Below are positions 17,331 to 25,749 of a DNA stretch of 64,000 nucleotides, one piece after another. How positions within the stretch are numbered: position 1 is the stretch's first letter; every line of letters starts with the position of its first letter. The translations under genes and the position numbers were made by a program. The stretch is from Brassicibacter mesophilus (GTDB lineage Bacteria; Bacillota; Clostridia; Tissierellales; Proteiniboraceae), in assembly GCF_050433385.1 (NCBI RefSeq), contig NZ_JBNPXI010000003.1:62001-126000 (forward strand), read 5' to 3'. The notes under the pieces are model-generated. The model ran no database searches, was not told where the DNA came from, and was given only the letters and a program-made list of their open reading frames with translations.

Positions 17331-17430
17331 TTAACCGTTGCATAGCACGGTATTCATAATATTCTACAGCTTAAGATAAGAGCTATCTAAGGTTGCAAAA
17401 CATCAGGAATATCCAAAATGTTAGGCAACG
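17331..17430 (+). repeat. Cassette-array repeat 3 (attC-like)
   Basis: Outer arms CGTTGC (17336-17341) and GCAACG (17425-17430) pair, with TGTTAGGC next to the right arm. It contains CATAGCACGGTATTCA as in repeat 2 and the hairpin tip TTAAGATAAGAGCTATCTAA shared with the repeat at 21400. Confidence 0.7.
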
Positions 17431-17476
17431 TTCAAGTTGAAATTTGTACAAATTAATATAGAAGGAGTTCAGTTTA

Positions 17477-18106
17477 ATGAATTCAGTGAAAGAAGCTGAA
17501 AGGCTGATAGATATAATTGATAAAAGTTTGCATTTGCAGAAAGTGGCGTTGGCTTTATATGAGTTAGAAATTGAAAATTGTTATATTGGAGCAGGTGCTA
17601 TCGTGCAAACAGTATGGAATGTATTAACAAACCGGCCAGCAGATTATGGGATAGATGATATTGATATAGTTTTTTATAATCCTCGAAATCTAGAAGAAAA
17701 GCATGAGGAGAAAATCGTCGAGTACTTAAATCAAGAATTAGGAGAGTATCCCTTTTGGCTTGATGTGAAGAATGAAGCAAGAGTTCATTTGTGGTATAGA
17801 GAAAAATTTGGGTATGATATTGAATCATATAAATCAGTTGAAAGCGCAATAAATACTTGGCCAACAACAGCAAGTTCATTAGGTGTAAGAAAGATATCTG
17901 AAAGATGTTGGGAAATTTATGCACCATTTGGACTAAACGATCTTTTCAAAATGAAGGTTAGGGCTAATAATAGACAAATAACAGAAGATATTTATAATAT
18001 CAAAGTCGAAAAATGGATTCAGAAGTGGCCAGAATTGGATGTAGTTCAATGGGATGATAGATTAATTCCATTTGTTGAGGATAAAAAGATATTTATAAGA
18101 AAGTAG
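17477..18106 (+). CDS. Nucleotidyltransferase-family protein (NTP_transf_6 / DUF925-like)
   Basis: 209-residue protein of the polymerase-beta-like nucleotidyltransferase superfamily. GAGAIVQTVWN (about 38-48) stands for the GS-type motif and GIDDIDIVFY (about 59-68) supplies the DxD metal ligands. A later conserved segment is WEIYAPFGLNDLFKMKVRANNRQI. AGAAGGAG precedes ATG 17477. It is a single cassette gene; unlike aminoglycoside nucleotidyltransferases, this subfamily has no established substrate. Confidence 0.8.
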   Translation: MNSVKEAERLIDIIDKSLHLQKVALALYELEIENCYIGAGAIVQTVWNVLTNRPADYGIDDIDIVFYNPRNLEEKHEEKIVEYLNQELGEYPFWLDVKNEARVHLWYREKFGYDIESYKSVESAINTWPTTASSLGVRKISERCWEIYAPFGLNDLFKMKVRANNRQITEDIYNIKVEKWIQKWPELDVVQWDDRLIPFVEDKKIFIRK

Positions 18107-18117
18107 CATTTGAAAAA

Positions 18118-18275
18118 TTTCCTAACAAAGCATTTAGCGCAAAGGTGCACGGATTCACGTATTTGGAACAGTTTAGGTGCGCTACACTTCTTCATTAGGA
18201 ACAAAGCTCCACCAAGAAGAATGGCTATTGATTCCAACTTATAGACGTCACAAATGCTAGATGTCACACGACACT
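18118..18275 (+). repeat. Cassette-array repeat 4 (attC-like)
   Basis: Starts CCTAACAAAGCATTTAGCGC then AAAGGTGCAC and ends ACGTCACAAATGCTAGATGT. GCATTTAGC near the left end can pair with GCTAGATGT near the right end. Confidence 0.6.
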
Positions 18276-18293
18276 ATAGAAAGGAGTGTAATA

Positions 18294-18431
18294 ATGGCAA
18301 GTCATTTTTCAAGTTTAGGAATTCCAATGAGAGATAGAGATAGTTTTTTTGACTATTTCAAGAAATCGTATGAAAGTGGTAAACATATCAATACTGATAA
18401 AGGTATGTATACAAGATGGGAAAATAGTTAA
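18294..18431 (+). pseudogene. Truncated 45-residue ORF (N-terminal gene fragment)
   Basis: ATG 18294 has a good ribosome binding site (AAGGAG) and encodes MASHFSSLGIPMRDRDSFFD..., stopping at TAA 18429-18431. The sequence looks like the start of a longer family of unknown function, cut short before the DUF3788 gene. It may be a relic of a displaced cassette. Confidence 0.45.
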
Positions 18432-18453
18432 TATACTGTGGGGTGGTAACGTA

Positions 18454-18888
18454 ATGTATGAGAGAATGCTTAGAAAAGATGTAATTCCAACAATAAATGA
18501 CATATACGAAACTATTGGAGATGAACGTAGTATATACTTTAAAGAACTTCAAAAGTTTTTAAATAGTTCATATGAACTATGTACTGAACTTCGCTTTCCT
18601 TTCGGAAAGAATTATGGTTGGGGTTATAAATACAGTCATAAAAATAAGCATATATGCTATGTGTTCTTTGAAAAAGGTGCATTTACTGTGATGATTCAAA
18701 TAGGGAAAAATGAATTATCAAAGTTGTATAGTAAATTACAAGATTTATCTCCAAAAACGAAAGATATATGGGAACATAGATACCCATGTGGCGAAGGCGG
18801 ATGGATGCATTATAGAGTTTTGAATAAAGAAGATTTGGAGGATATAAAAACTCTTATTGTAATAAAAAGAAATCCCGTTAAGAAGTAA
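18454..18888 (+). CDS. DUF3788-family protein
   Basis: 144-residue cytoplasmic protein matching DUF3788: ELRFPFGKNYGWGYKYSHKNKHICYVFFEKGAFTVMIQIGKNEL and PCGEGGWMHYRVLNKEDLEDIKTLI. No biochemical role is known. I start at ATG 18454 because GGGGTGG lies seven bases upstream; the open frame reaches back to 18349 but overlaps the truncated ORF before it. It is followed closely by another ORF relic. Confidence 0.75.
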   Translation: MYERMLRKDVIPTINDIYETIGDERSIYFKELQKFLNSSYELCTELRFPFGKNYGWGYKYSHKNKHICYVFFEKGAFTVMIQIGKNELSKLYSKLQDLSPKTKDIWEHRYPCGEGGWMHYRVLNKEDLEDIKTLIVIKRNPVKK

Positions 18889-18889
18889 T

Positions 18890-19048
18890 TTGGGTAAGGT
18901 ATTAGAATATGTTACAGCTCCTGAGAGTTTATTTAGATTTAAAAATATGATTGAATTCGACGGTCGTATTCACTATTGCTCTTATGTTACTAAGCATGAA
19001 TTTGAAGTCTTATCATCAAGAGGGGAAGGCTTAAAAGTCTTAATTTAA
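18890..19048 (+). pseudogene. C-terminal gene remnant (52 codons)
   Basis: Open frame from TTG 18890 to TAA 19048 (product begins LGKVLEYVTAPESLFRFKNM and contains DGRIHYCSYVTKHEFEVLSS). No ribosome binding site. The ending resembles the tail of a longer protein; together with the fragment at 18294 it suggests a broken cassette. Confidence 0.35.
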
Positions 19049-19137
19049 AAAGTTTTCATATCTAAAAAATATATTGTGAAGTTGACTTTGAAATTATTTA
19101 GGAGTTGAAGTTTATATTTCCAATAGGAGGGGATACA

Positions 19138-19989
19138 ATGTTTCACAGTACTGAAGAGATTATACATAGATTAATTAATAATATTTCTATTATGGACGAA
19201 GTACAATCAATTGGAATAAGTGGAAGCAAAAATCCATTTCCCAAAGAAGCGGAAGGAGACATTGATATTTTTATATATTGTAATACTATACCTGATTTTC
19301 AGAAAAGGAACGTTATAATGGACGAAATGGGTTACTTATTACAAGAAGGTAAAATTAATGTTTTTGATGAGGGACATTGGGGAATTGGAGATTTTGGAAT
19401 TATAAATGGTGTTGAAACTTGGTTAATGTATTTTACGGTAAACGAAACATTGAATGAGGTAGAAGCTATTTTAAATGGAGACTATCCAGATAAGTTGGAC
19501 AATTATTACTATCCAGTAGGCCGTTGTGCAATGTTGAAGAATATTAATATTTTATACGATAAAAATGACTTTTTATATTCTTTAAAAGAAAGATTGTCTG
19601 ATTATCCTGAAAAATTAGCAAAAACACTTGTACAATATCATTTTGACAAGCTAGAAGACAAAGAAGATTTAGAACGTGCTGTAATCAGAAAAGATGTACT
19701 GTTTTACCACTTTGCATTAGATATAGCAATCGATCATTTCCTGCAAGCTTTGTTTGCAATGAATAGAACTTATTTTCCAAGTCGAAAAAGGACACTTCAT
19801 TTTATTGAAAAATTTAATATCAAACCTGAAAAATGTAATGAAAAATTATTGGAGGTTGTTAACCTTGGCAGTTATTCAGAAGGTATCAATCAATCTTATA
19901 AATTATTGAATCATATTATAGATGAGCTGAAGGTGTTATATAAAGAACAATACCTAGGTAACGGTGTGAACTTCCACGGATTGTTCTAG
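19138..19989 (+). CDS. Nucleotidyltransferase-like protein (DUF4037-type)
   Basis: 283 residues. The N-terminal polymerase-beta-like fold has ISGSKNPFPKEAEGDIDIFIY (GS motif and DxD, about 28-48). A helical C-terminal region follows (KDVLFYHFALDIAIDHFLQALFAMNRTYFPSRKR), as in DUF4037 or kanamycin-nucleotidyltransferase-like proteins. I start at ATG 19138 behind AGGAGGGG rather than at 19105. It is a stand-alone cassette gene. It might modify a small molecule, but no substrate can be named. Confidence 0.75.
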   Translation: MFHSTEEIIHRLINNISIMDEVQSIGISGSKNPFPKEAEGDIDIFIYCNTIPDFQKRNVIMDEMGYLLQEGKINVFDEGHWGIGDFGIINGVETWLMYFTVNETLNEVEAILNGDYPDKLDNYYYPVGRCAMLKNINILYDKNDFLYSLKERLSDYPEKLAKTLVQYHFDKLEDKEDLERAVIRKDVLFYHFALDIAIDHFLQALFAMNRTYFPSRKRTLHFIEKFNIKPEKCNEKLLEVVNLGSYSEGINQSYKLLNHIIDELKVLYKEQYLGNGVNFHGLF

Positions 19990-20080
19990 TAAAGCTTTGG
20001 AGATTTTATTAGTTCATATTTATATGGAAGTAGGAAGTAAGAGGTAATAATAATTTATATTGAATTTACTGGAGGTAAAT

Positions 20081-21325
20081 ATGAAGAAAATAAATTATTT
20101 AGCAATAATTTTCTTTCTAATGAATATTTTAACTGCTTGTTCAATCAGTTCGACCAGCACAGATTCTAATCCTAAACTTGAGGATTTAGATTATTTTTGT
20201 GATGTTTTAGAAAGAAGTCATAAAAATCTATATGCAAATATATCAAAAAATGAGTTTGAAATAGAAAAACAAAAGATAGCTGAAAAAACGGCTGAAATGA
20301 GTGATAGTGACTTCTACTACTCTTTAAAGCATCTTTTATCTATGGTAGGAGATGCACATACCAATATAGCTTTTATAGATTCTCAATATAAACATTTAAA
20401 TGCATTAGGTTTTGCTGTCAAAAAATATAGTGATGGTTGGCATTTGATGATGCTAGAGAAAGAGAATGAACAATATTTAGGATGTAAATTACTTGCAATA
20501 AATGATATGGATATTAATGATATATTTACTCGTGCTAAAGAAATTATGAGCTATGAAAACGAAGCTTGGGCAGAAAATAGTTTTTCAAACACTATCAATT
20601 TCAGAGAGCCATTAGAATACTTAGGTATTATTGAAAAAGGAGAACCAATCCTACTAAAAGTAGAAGACAGTAGCGGAAATAAGCAGTCATTTGAAATTAA
20701 ATCAATGAATGAACAAGAAGTTGCAGGAGCCAAAATTTCAAGTGTTGTTCAAAAAACCACTCCCAAAACTGTTTTGCGTGGAGTTTACAGTGCTATGCCA
20801 CTGGATAAAAGCTGCTTTTACATACAATACAACAGTTGTCGAGAAGCACCAGAACTTTCTATGAAAAAATTTGTGTCAAGTGTAAGCAACGAAATTAAAG
20901 AAAATAACTATAAAAAAGTAATTATAGACCTGAGATATAATTCGGGTGGCAATTCTAGAATATTTGAACCTATGATTTCAGAACTGTCAAAACTGCAAAA
21001 AGACAGTTATTTTAAAGTATATACAATCATAGGAAAAAATACATTTTCATCTGCAATTATTAACGCAATACAAATTAAAGAACAGTTACACAGCATACTT
21101 GTAGGAATACCAACAGGCGGAAATGTAAATAGCTATGGTGAGTTAAAAAGCTTTACTCTTAAAAACACTCCTGTTACTGTATGGTATTCAACAAAGTATT
21201 TTGAATTAATTAAAGGATACGAAAAAGATTCACTTTACCCGGATATTTATGTTGAACAAATTTTTGAGAACTACTTAAATGGAGTAGACAGGGAAGTAGA
21301 TATGATTTTAGAAATTAAAGGCTAA
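20081..21325 (+). CDS. S41-family peptidase, lipoprotein
   Basis: Extracellular serine peptidase of the C-terminal-processing/tricorn (S41) family. The signal peptide ends in a lipobox (LTACS, about residue 20). Core features are SMVGDAHTNI, a beta-rich region, VIIDLRYNSGGNSRIFEP (about 287-304) and the nucleophile segment IIGKNTFSSAIINA with the catalytic Ser. GIPTGGNVNSYGE follows. The start is ATG 20081 behind GGAGG, not the upstream 20060. About 415 residues. It is a stand-alone gene in the array. Confidence 0.87.
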   Translation: MKKINYLAIIFFLMNILTACSISSTSTDSNPKLEDLDYFCDVLERSHKNLYANISKNEFEIEKQKIAEKTAEMSDSDFYYSLKHLLSMVGDAHTNIAFIDSQYKHLNALGFAVKKYSDGWHLMMLEKENEQYLGCKLLAINDMDINDIFTRAKEIMSYENEAWAENSFSNTINFREPLEYLGIIEKGEPILLKVEDSSGNKQSFEIKSMNEQEVAGAKISSVVQKTTPKTVLRGVYSAMPLDKSCFYIQYNSCREAPELSMKKFVSSVSNEIKENNYKKVIIDLRYNSGGNSRIFEPMISELSKLQKDSYFKVYTIIGKNTFSSAIINAIQIKEQLHSILVGIPTGGNVNSYGELKSFTLKNTPVTVWYSTKYFELIKGYEKDSLYPDIYVEQIFENYLNGVDREVDMILEIKG

Positions 21326-21399
21326 AGTTTAAATTCCTATTATAAGGATTATTCACACATATTATTTGTATTATATACAACATAAATTTAACGGGGATA
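21326..21399 (+). other. Intergenic DNA before repeat 5
   Basis: AT-rich spacer after the S41 gene; nothing recognised. Confidence 0.4.
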
Positions 21400-21612
21400 T
21401 TTAAGGGTGACATATCCTGTTGCACTCTGAATTATGGGGAGTGGGGTTTGTAACTTCGAATAACAAAGTACTCGCACAAAGGGCAAAAAGCAGGAAGGAT
21501 ATTTCGAAAAGGCTGCCTTGACTACATCCTCCAGACTAAGATAAGAATTATCTAAGGCTGGAGGATGTAGTGAGTGCCAGCCTTTGAACTAAACCGCTGA
21601 AGTGGCGTTGAA
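21400..21612 (+). repeat. Cassette-array repeat 5, with strong hairpin
   Basis: Contains GACATATCCTGTTGCACTCT (compare 61915-61945), AATAACAAAGTACTCGCACA and a 13-bp perfect stem CTACATCCTCCAG / CTGGAGGATGTAG (21522-21534 with 21558-21570). The tip of the hairpin, CTAAGATAAGAATTATCTAA, recurs in repeat 3. Confidence 0.7.
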
Positions 21613-21965
21613 AACCAAACAAATTAAATCGTATATAATTTTTTACTGATACTCATAAATAAGCTCTTTTTGCAAGTAGTTGGGAATTATACAAAAAATA
21701 TTAAATATATTCATTGAATCTTTTTGGTAAAAAAGTAAACAAAGATTTATTAAAAACATATACACAAAATAAGAAAGCTTGAAATACCATAGCATGGTGG
21801 TCTGCTACATCGTTCAACTGATTGTATCTGAAAATGAAAAAAGCATAAAGTGGTTATAGCTCTTGATTAATGAGTGTGGATATCGAGGATTAATTATTTT
21901 GTGCTTTCAACTTCAGATACAATCCTGAGAGTTGGCGGAAGACTTTAATATCGGAGGAATAGGTT
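21613..21965 (+). other. Long intergenic stretch, mostly unexplained
   Basis: AT-rich DNA without an ORF. CAACTGATTGTATCTGAAAA (about 21816) faces CAACTTCAGATACAATCCTG (about 21908): GATTGTATCTGAA and TTCAGATACAATC are perfect inverted arms about 80 bases apart, so a further cassette-like hairpin ends just before the EFR1 gene. Confidence 0.5.
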
Positions 21966-22862
21966 ATGAATAAAGATAATGTTTTAATAGTTTATTTTTC
22001 AGGTACTGGTAGTACAAAGCGAATTGCTGAAACTTTTGAGGAAATATTTAATGAAAGACATTATTATACAATTAAATACCCATTGGATTTAAGCATAAAA
22101 AAATCATTATCTACTCAATATAATGAAATTATTCATAAAGTAAAATTATTACTTGTAATTTATCCTGTTTATGCTTTTGATGCACCACAACCTGTTTATG
22201 ATTGGATTGAGGACTTGACATTTGAAAATGATATTCCGACAGTTGTGATATCTGTATCAGGAGGTGGCAATATATGGCCAAACACTTTATGCAGAGTATC
22301 TTGCATTAAAGCACTAGAAAAGAAAGGTTACAAAGTATTCTATGAGAAAATGTTAGTAATGCCGTCAAATTTTGTGGTTAAAACGAATGATGATTTGAGT
22401 ATGTGGCTATTAAAAAAAATCCCTGTAGTAACCAACAAGATTGCAAATGATGTTATTATAGGGAAAAGACATAGAACAGGATTCAAAATAGGTACAAAGT
22501 TCATACATTTATTTTCAAGAATAGAAAAGAAGTATTCAGGATTATTTGGTTTATCATTAATGACAAAAGAAAGTTGTAATGGATGTGGATGGTGTGCAAA
22601 AAATTGTCCAAGTAATAATATAAGCATGGTTGAGGAAAAGCCGATATTTTCAAACCAATGTATAGTTTGTATGCGTTGTATATATGGATGTCCTTTAAAA
22701 GCTATTTATACTGATAAATATAAATTTATTATCATAAAAGATGGATATAGTATAGAAAGTATAGAAGAAAGAATGAAAGAGAAAGAACTCCAACCAGTTA
22801 AAAAGTGTAGTAAAGGATATTTGTGGTCTGGAGTAAGAAAATATTTATTAGAAAAAGATTAA
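21966..22862 (+). CDS. EFR1-type flavodoxin/ferredoxin fusion protein
   Basis: Cytoplasmic electron carrier of 298 residues. Residues 1-150 are flavodoxin-like (VLIVYFSGTGSTKRIAETF for FMN phosphate binding, then YPVYAFDAPQPVYDW). The C-terminal part has two 4Fe-4S motifs: CNGCGWCAKNCPSNNI and CIVCMRCIYGCPLKAI, each CxxCxxCxxxCP-like. This is the EFR1 family common in Clostridia; the electron donor and acceptor are unknown. AGGAAT and GGAGG sequences precede ATG 21966. It is a stand-alone array gene. Confidence 0.9.
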   Translation: MNKDNVLIVYFSGTGSTKRIAETFEEIFNERHYYTIKYPLDLSIKKSLSTQYNEIIHKVKLLLVIYPVYAFDAPQPVYDWIEDLTFENDIPTVVISVSGGGNIWPNTLCRVSCIKALEKKGYKVFYEKMLVMPSNFVVKTNDDLSMWLLKKIPVVTNKIANDVIIGKRHRTGFKIGTKFIHLFSRIEKKYSGLFGLSLMTKESCNGCGWCAKNCPSNNISMVEEKPIFSNQCIVCMRCIYGCPLKAIYTDKYKFIIIKDGYSIESIEERMKEKELQPVKKCSKGYLWSGVRKYLLEKD

Positions 22863-22863
22863 A

Positions 22864-22981
22864 TTCACAAGTTTTTTTGCTGGAGATGAAAACAATATAG
22901 AATTCAACAACTATGTTAGTGATTTTATAGATCAAGAAATTGAATTAAGGGTAATTGAACAAAAGCTTAAAGTGGCTTGGT
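22864..22981 (+). pseudogene. Possible ORF remnant after EFR1
   Basis: An open frame (product FTSFFAGDENNIEFNNYVSD then FIDQEIELRVIEQKLKVAW) without a start or ribosome binding site. Coding-like composition suggests the tail of a lost gene. Weak. Confidence 0.25.
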
Positions 22982-22983
22982 TT

Positions 22984-23043
22984 TTGCTAGTCCCAATGTT
23001 TTACTGAAAACGTGTATAACATCGGGACTAGCAAGAATGTTAG
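22984..23043 (+). repeat. Cassette-array repeat 6 (attC-like, short)
   Basis: TTGCTAGTCCC (22984-22994) pairs perfectly with GGGACTAGCAA (23024-23034), followed at once by GAATGTTAG. The stem plus GTTAG box is the layout of a compact attC. Confidence 0.65.
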
Positions 23044-23102
23044 TAATCATATGGGTCATATATTTTGTTAACAGATTAATATGAAAGGTAGAGGTTGAGA
23101 AA

Positions 23103-23684
23103 ATGAGAATGCTTGTAAGAATGTTCCTTTTAGGTTTATGTGCAATATTGCTAAGTTCTTGCAATAAAACACATAATGGTAGTCGTATCAATTCAGAAAA
23201 AATAACTGAAGAGAGTAGTGAATCAATTAGCGTGACAGCAGATGATGATAACAGTTTTACAGGAATATTTAAGTATGATTATGAAAATGATTCGGAAGAT
23301 TTGATTGAGGACCATTATATAGTTCTTGAAATCGTTAATGGCAAGCTTCAAGGAAGGTATTATGGGACAAGCGATGAGTTTGATGAAGTACGAGAAGGCT
23401 ACTATCCAGGATTTTTTGTGGCTAATATGCAAAACTTAGAAATTGTAGATGATGTAATCACATTTAGTGTTGAGGTACAAGAAAGTGACTTATTTAGCAA
23501 AGAAATTAGTGTAGAGTACAAAACTAGTGGAGAAATTCCATTGGACGAGAACCCTATATGGGAGAATAGACATATTATAGAGGGAGTAGAACAGAACCCT
23601 AGACACTATACCGGGAGAATAGTTGATGGAGAAATACTCTTAGAAGTAGAATATGGGACACGTGTTTTTAAAAGAGTAGAGTGA
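23103..23684 (+). CDS. Predicted lipoprotein of unknown function
   Basis: 193 residues: signal peptide with lipobox LLSSC (Cys near residue 20), Ser/Glu-rich linker, then a beta-rich acidic domain (DNSFTGIFKYDYEN, VNGKLQGRYYGTSDEFDE, HYTGRIVDGEILLEVEYGTRVFKRVE). I do not recognise the family; the pattern of F/Y-TG-x-Y strands suggests a lipocalin-like or beta-barrel fold, which is a guess. GAGGTTGAG precedes ATG 23103. It is an isolated gene between repeats. Confidence 0.75.
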   Translation: MRMLVRMFLLGLCAILLSSCNKTHNGSRINSEKITEESSESISVTADDDNSFTGIFKYDYENDSEDLIEDHYIVLEIVNGKLQGRYYGTSDEFDEVREGYYPGFFVANMQNLEIVDDVITFSVEVQESDLFSKEISVEYKTSGEIPLDENPIWENRHIIEGVEQNPRHYTGRIVDGEILLEVEYGTRVFKRVE

Positions 23685-23843
23685 GATGAATTTACGTCCA
23701 CTAACATACTATTTGTATACATTTCACTAAAAGCATGTAGAACATCATAACATGTTTATAATAAGCGTTTTATACTTTAAACTGCATAGATTGCATAGCT
23801 TTTGTTTTGAAAATTAGTACAATTTTAATAGGGAGGTGATTTT

Positions 23844-24680
23844 GTGAGTTGGCTTTCAAAAATGAATGTGGCTGTTAACTATGTTGAAAACAATCTTCTG
23901 GAAAATATTGATTTATCGGCACTTGCTAAAATTCTATGTTGCTCAAAGTATGAGTTCCAACGACTATTCTCATTTATCGTTGGAGTTCCAATGTCTGAAT
24001 ATATCATGAAACGTAGATTGACTTTAGCTGGATATGATATACGAAATAGCAACGATAAAATCATTGATATAGCTATAAGATATGGTTATGGATCCCATTC
24101 TTCATTTTCACGTGCTTTTAAGAAATTTCACGGTATAACTCCATCATTAGCACGTAATAATGAGAATGCAAGATTGGAAGTGTATCCACATTTCACCTTT
24201 ACATTAATGGTTGGAGGATTAAGTGAAATGGAACACAAAATTATTGAATTACCTGCAGCAAAAATGGCACGTTCTGGTGATAGAGACATTTGGGAATTTG
24301 GTGAGTGGTGGCCAACTATTGCTGCAAAAGAGAAGGGGGTGCTTTTTCCAAAAGATTTTTGGTGGAACAATGAAAGAACTGGTCGTCCAGAGTGGTTATA
24401 TGCTATTCAAGAAGGCTTAACAGATACGAATGGATATGAGGTATTTGATTTTCCAGGCGGATTATATGCAGTAACGACTTCTTATGATGAAGATGACGAA
24501 AAGACAAAAGCTTTTTTTGCTTTAAAAAAGTGGGTAGAAGATAGCGAATGTTTCGAGATTGCTAATGAAATCAATGACCCAACTTATCATAACCGTTATG
24601 GAATGGGACATGTGTCTACGCCTCAAGGATTTACAAGGCATCAATTTACAATGTTTATACCAATCGTTAAAAAGAAATAG
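23844..24680 (+). CDS. AraC-family regulator with GyrI-like effector domain
   Basis: 278-residue DNA-binding regulator. The N-terminal AraC/XylS domain contains two helix-turn-helix units: NIDLSALAKILCCSKYEFQRLF and KIIDIAIRYGYGSHSSFSRAFKKFHGITPS (to about residue 97). The C-terminal GyrI-like/SOUL-type small-molecule-binding domain runs from about 125 (HKIIELPAAKMAR...) to the end. This is the Rob/SoxS-like plus GyrI architecture often found in drug-responsive regulators. The start is GTG 23844 behind GGGAGGTGA. It is a stand-alone array gene and may act on genes elsewhere. Confidence 0.9.
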   Translation: MSWLSKMNVAVNYVENNLLENIDLSALAKILCCSKYEFQRLFSFIVGVPMSEYIMKRRLTLAGYDIRNSNDKIIDIAIRYGYGSHSSFSRAFKKFHGITPSLARNNENARLEVYPHFTFTLMVGGLSEMEHKIIELPAAKMARSGDRDIWEFGEWWPTIAAKEKGVLFPKDFWWNNERTGRPEWLYAIQEGLTDTNGYEVFDFPGGLYAVTTSYDEDDEKTKAFFALKKWVEDSECFEIANEINDPTYHNRYGMGHVSTPQGFTRHQFTMFIPIVKKK

Positions 24681-24797
24681 TAGAACAGAGATTTGGGGAT
24701 CTAGTTCTTAAATGTAACAGAAGCTAACCGCTATGCGAAATTGGTTATAGGCTGAAATATTCGAGTATGAACAATTCATAAAAAAGGAGAAGATATT

Positions 24798-25379
24798 ATG
24801 CCATACCCAGAAAAATTAAAAAAATCATTACATAAACACAATGTTGATGAATCGATTATTAATCAAATTTTTAAAGGACATGAAGATTTGGATGATAAAG
24901 CATCTAAAAGAAAAAAGATATCCTTCTTTACTCAAGCAATGGAAAAAATGGATGAATTGATGGACTATGATACAAAATATGAAATTATTGATTGGTGTGC
25001 TTGTTGTAAAAGTGGAAACCGTGATAAAGATGTTAAAAAACTAGGAAAGGAATTAAAGGGGAAAAACCTTGAAGAAAAATTGAAAGCACTTTGGGAAGTG
25101 CCTAATATGGGTAAGCCTATATTAGACGAAGATGGTAATATTAAAACAGGAATATATTACCAAGGAGAAGAAGGTTTTAAATGTGCATGTCCTTGTCTTC
25201 ATGATGAAAAAATTGGAGAATCTATATCATCAACTTATTGCCTATGTTGTGCAGGTCATTTTAGGTATCATTATCAAAATGCATTAGGGGTTAAATTGAA
25301 AACTATTGGAGTATTATCATCTCCAATTACAAGTTTGGGAAAAGAACCATGCGAATTTGCTTTTGAAATTTTAGAATAA
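24798..25379 (+). CDS. Cysteine-rich protein of unknown function
   Basis: 193-residue soluble protein with paired cysteines: WCACCKSGNRDKD (about 71-75), FKCACPCLHDE (about 131-137) and STYCLCCAGHFRYHY (about 149-155). These could bind zinc or an Fe-S cluster. I do not recognise a named family; it may belong to a DUF of Clostridial proteins with a CxxC/CLCCxGH core. AAAAAGGAG precedes ATG 24798. The array context suggests an accessory, self-contained function. Confidence 0.75.
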   Translation: MPYPEKLKKSLHKHNVDESIINQIFKGHEDLDDKASKRKKISFFTQAMEKMDELMDYDTKYEIIDWCACCKSGNRDKDVKKLGKELKGKNLEEKLKALWEVPNMGKPILDEDGNIKTGIYYQGEEGFKCACPCLHDEKIGESISSTYCLCCAGHFRYHYQNALGVKLKTIGVLSSPITSLGKEPCEFAFEILE

Positions 25380-25440
25380 CTTATTATTATACTAGAATAC
25401 TGAGGTTATGAGGTGTTTACTCGTAGGATAGTTACCATCA

Positions 25441-25540
25441 CCTAACAAAGAATTTACAGTTACCCTGAACCCCAGCCAAATTCATTTTCCAGTCCAATTC
25501 TGGCTAGGGTTCATGAACCTTGTAAACTCAAGAACGTTAG
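25441..25540 (+). repeat. Cassette-array repeat 7, clearest attC-like element
   Basis: A 100-base imperfect hairpin. CTAAC (25442-25446) pairs with GTTAG (25535-25539), TTTACA/TGTAAA pair next, and GAACCCCAGCCA pairs with TGGCTAGGGTTC (one mismatch). Unpaired bases lie mainly on one side. Order and size match R''-L''...L'-R' of integron attC sites. Confidence 0.75.
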
Positions 25541-25749
25541 CGTACCAAGAAAGCTTAGCAATTCTTGTAAGGTGAAAGTCAGCTTTTTGACTCTTATGTG
25601 AATTGTTTATTTTCTTTATCTGGGAACTATGTAGGCTATAGGGGAGACTGTAATTCCTAAAGCATATTCAGCCTCATAAAACAGAAGACGGCGTGTTTAG
25701 CGTCACGGAAGTCAAAGCAGAGAAATCGGTAAGACTGGGAGGAAAGTAA
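25541..25749 (+). other. Intergenic DNA after repeat 7
   Basis: No ORF. A GC-richer patch (GAAGACGGCGTGTTTAGCGT) precedes the ribosome binding site GGGAGGAA of the next gene. Nothing else recognised. Confidence 0.4.
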
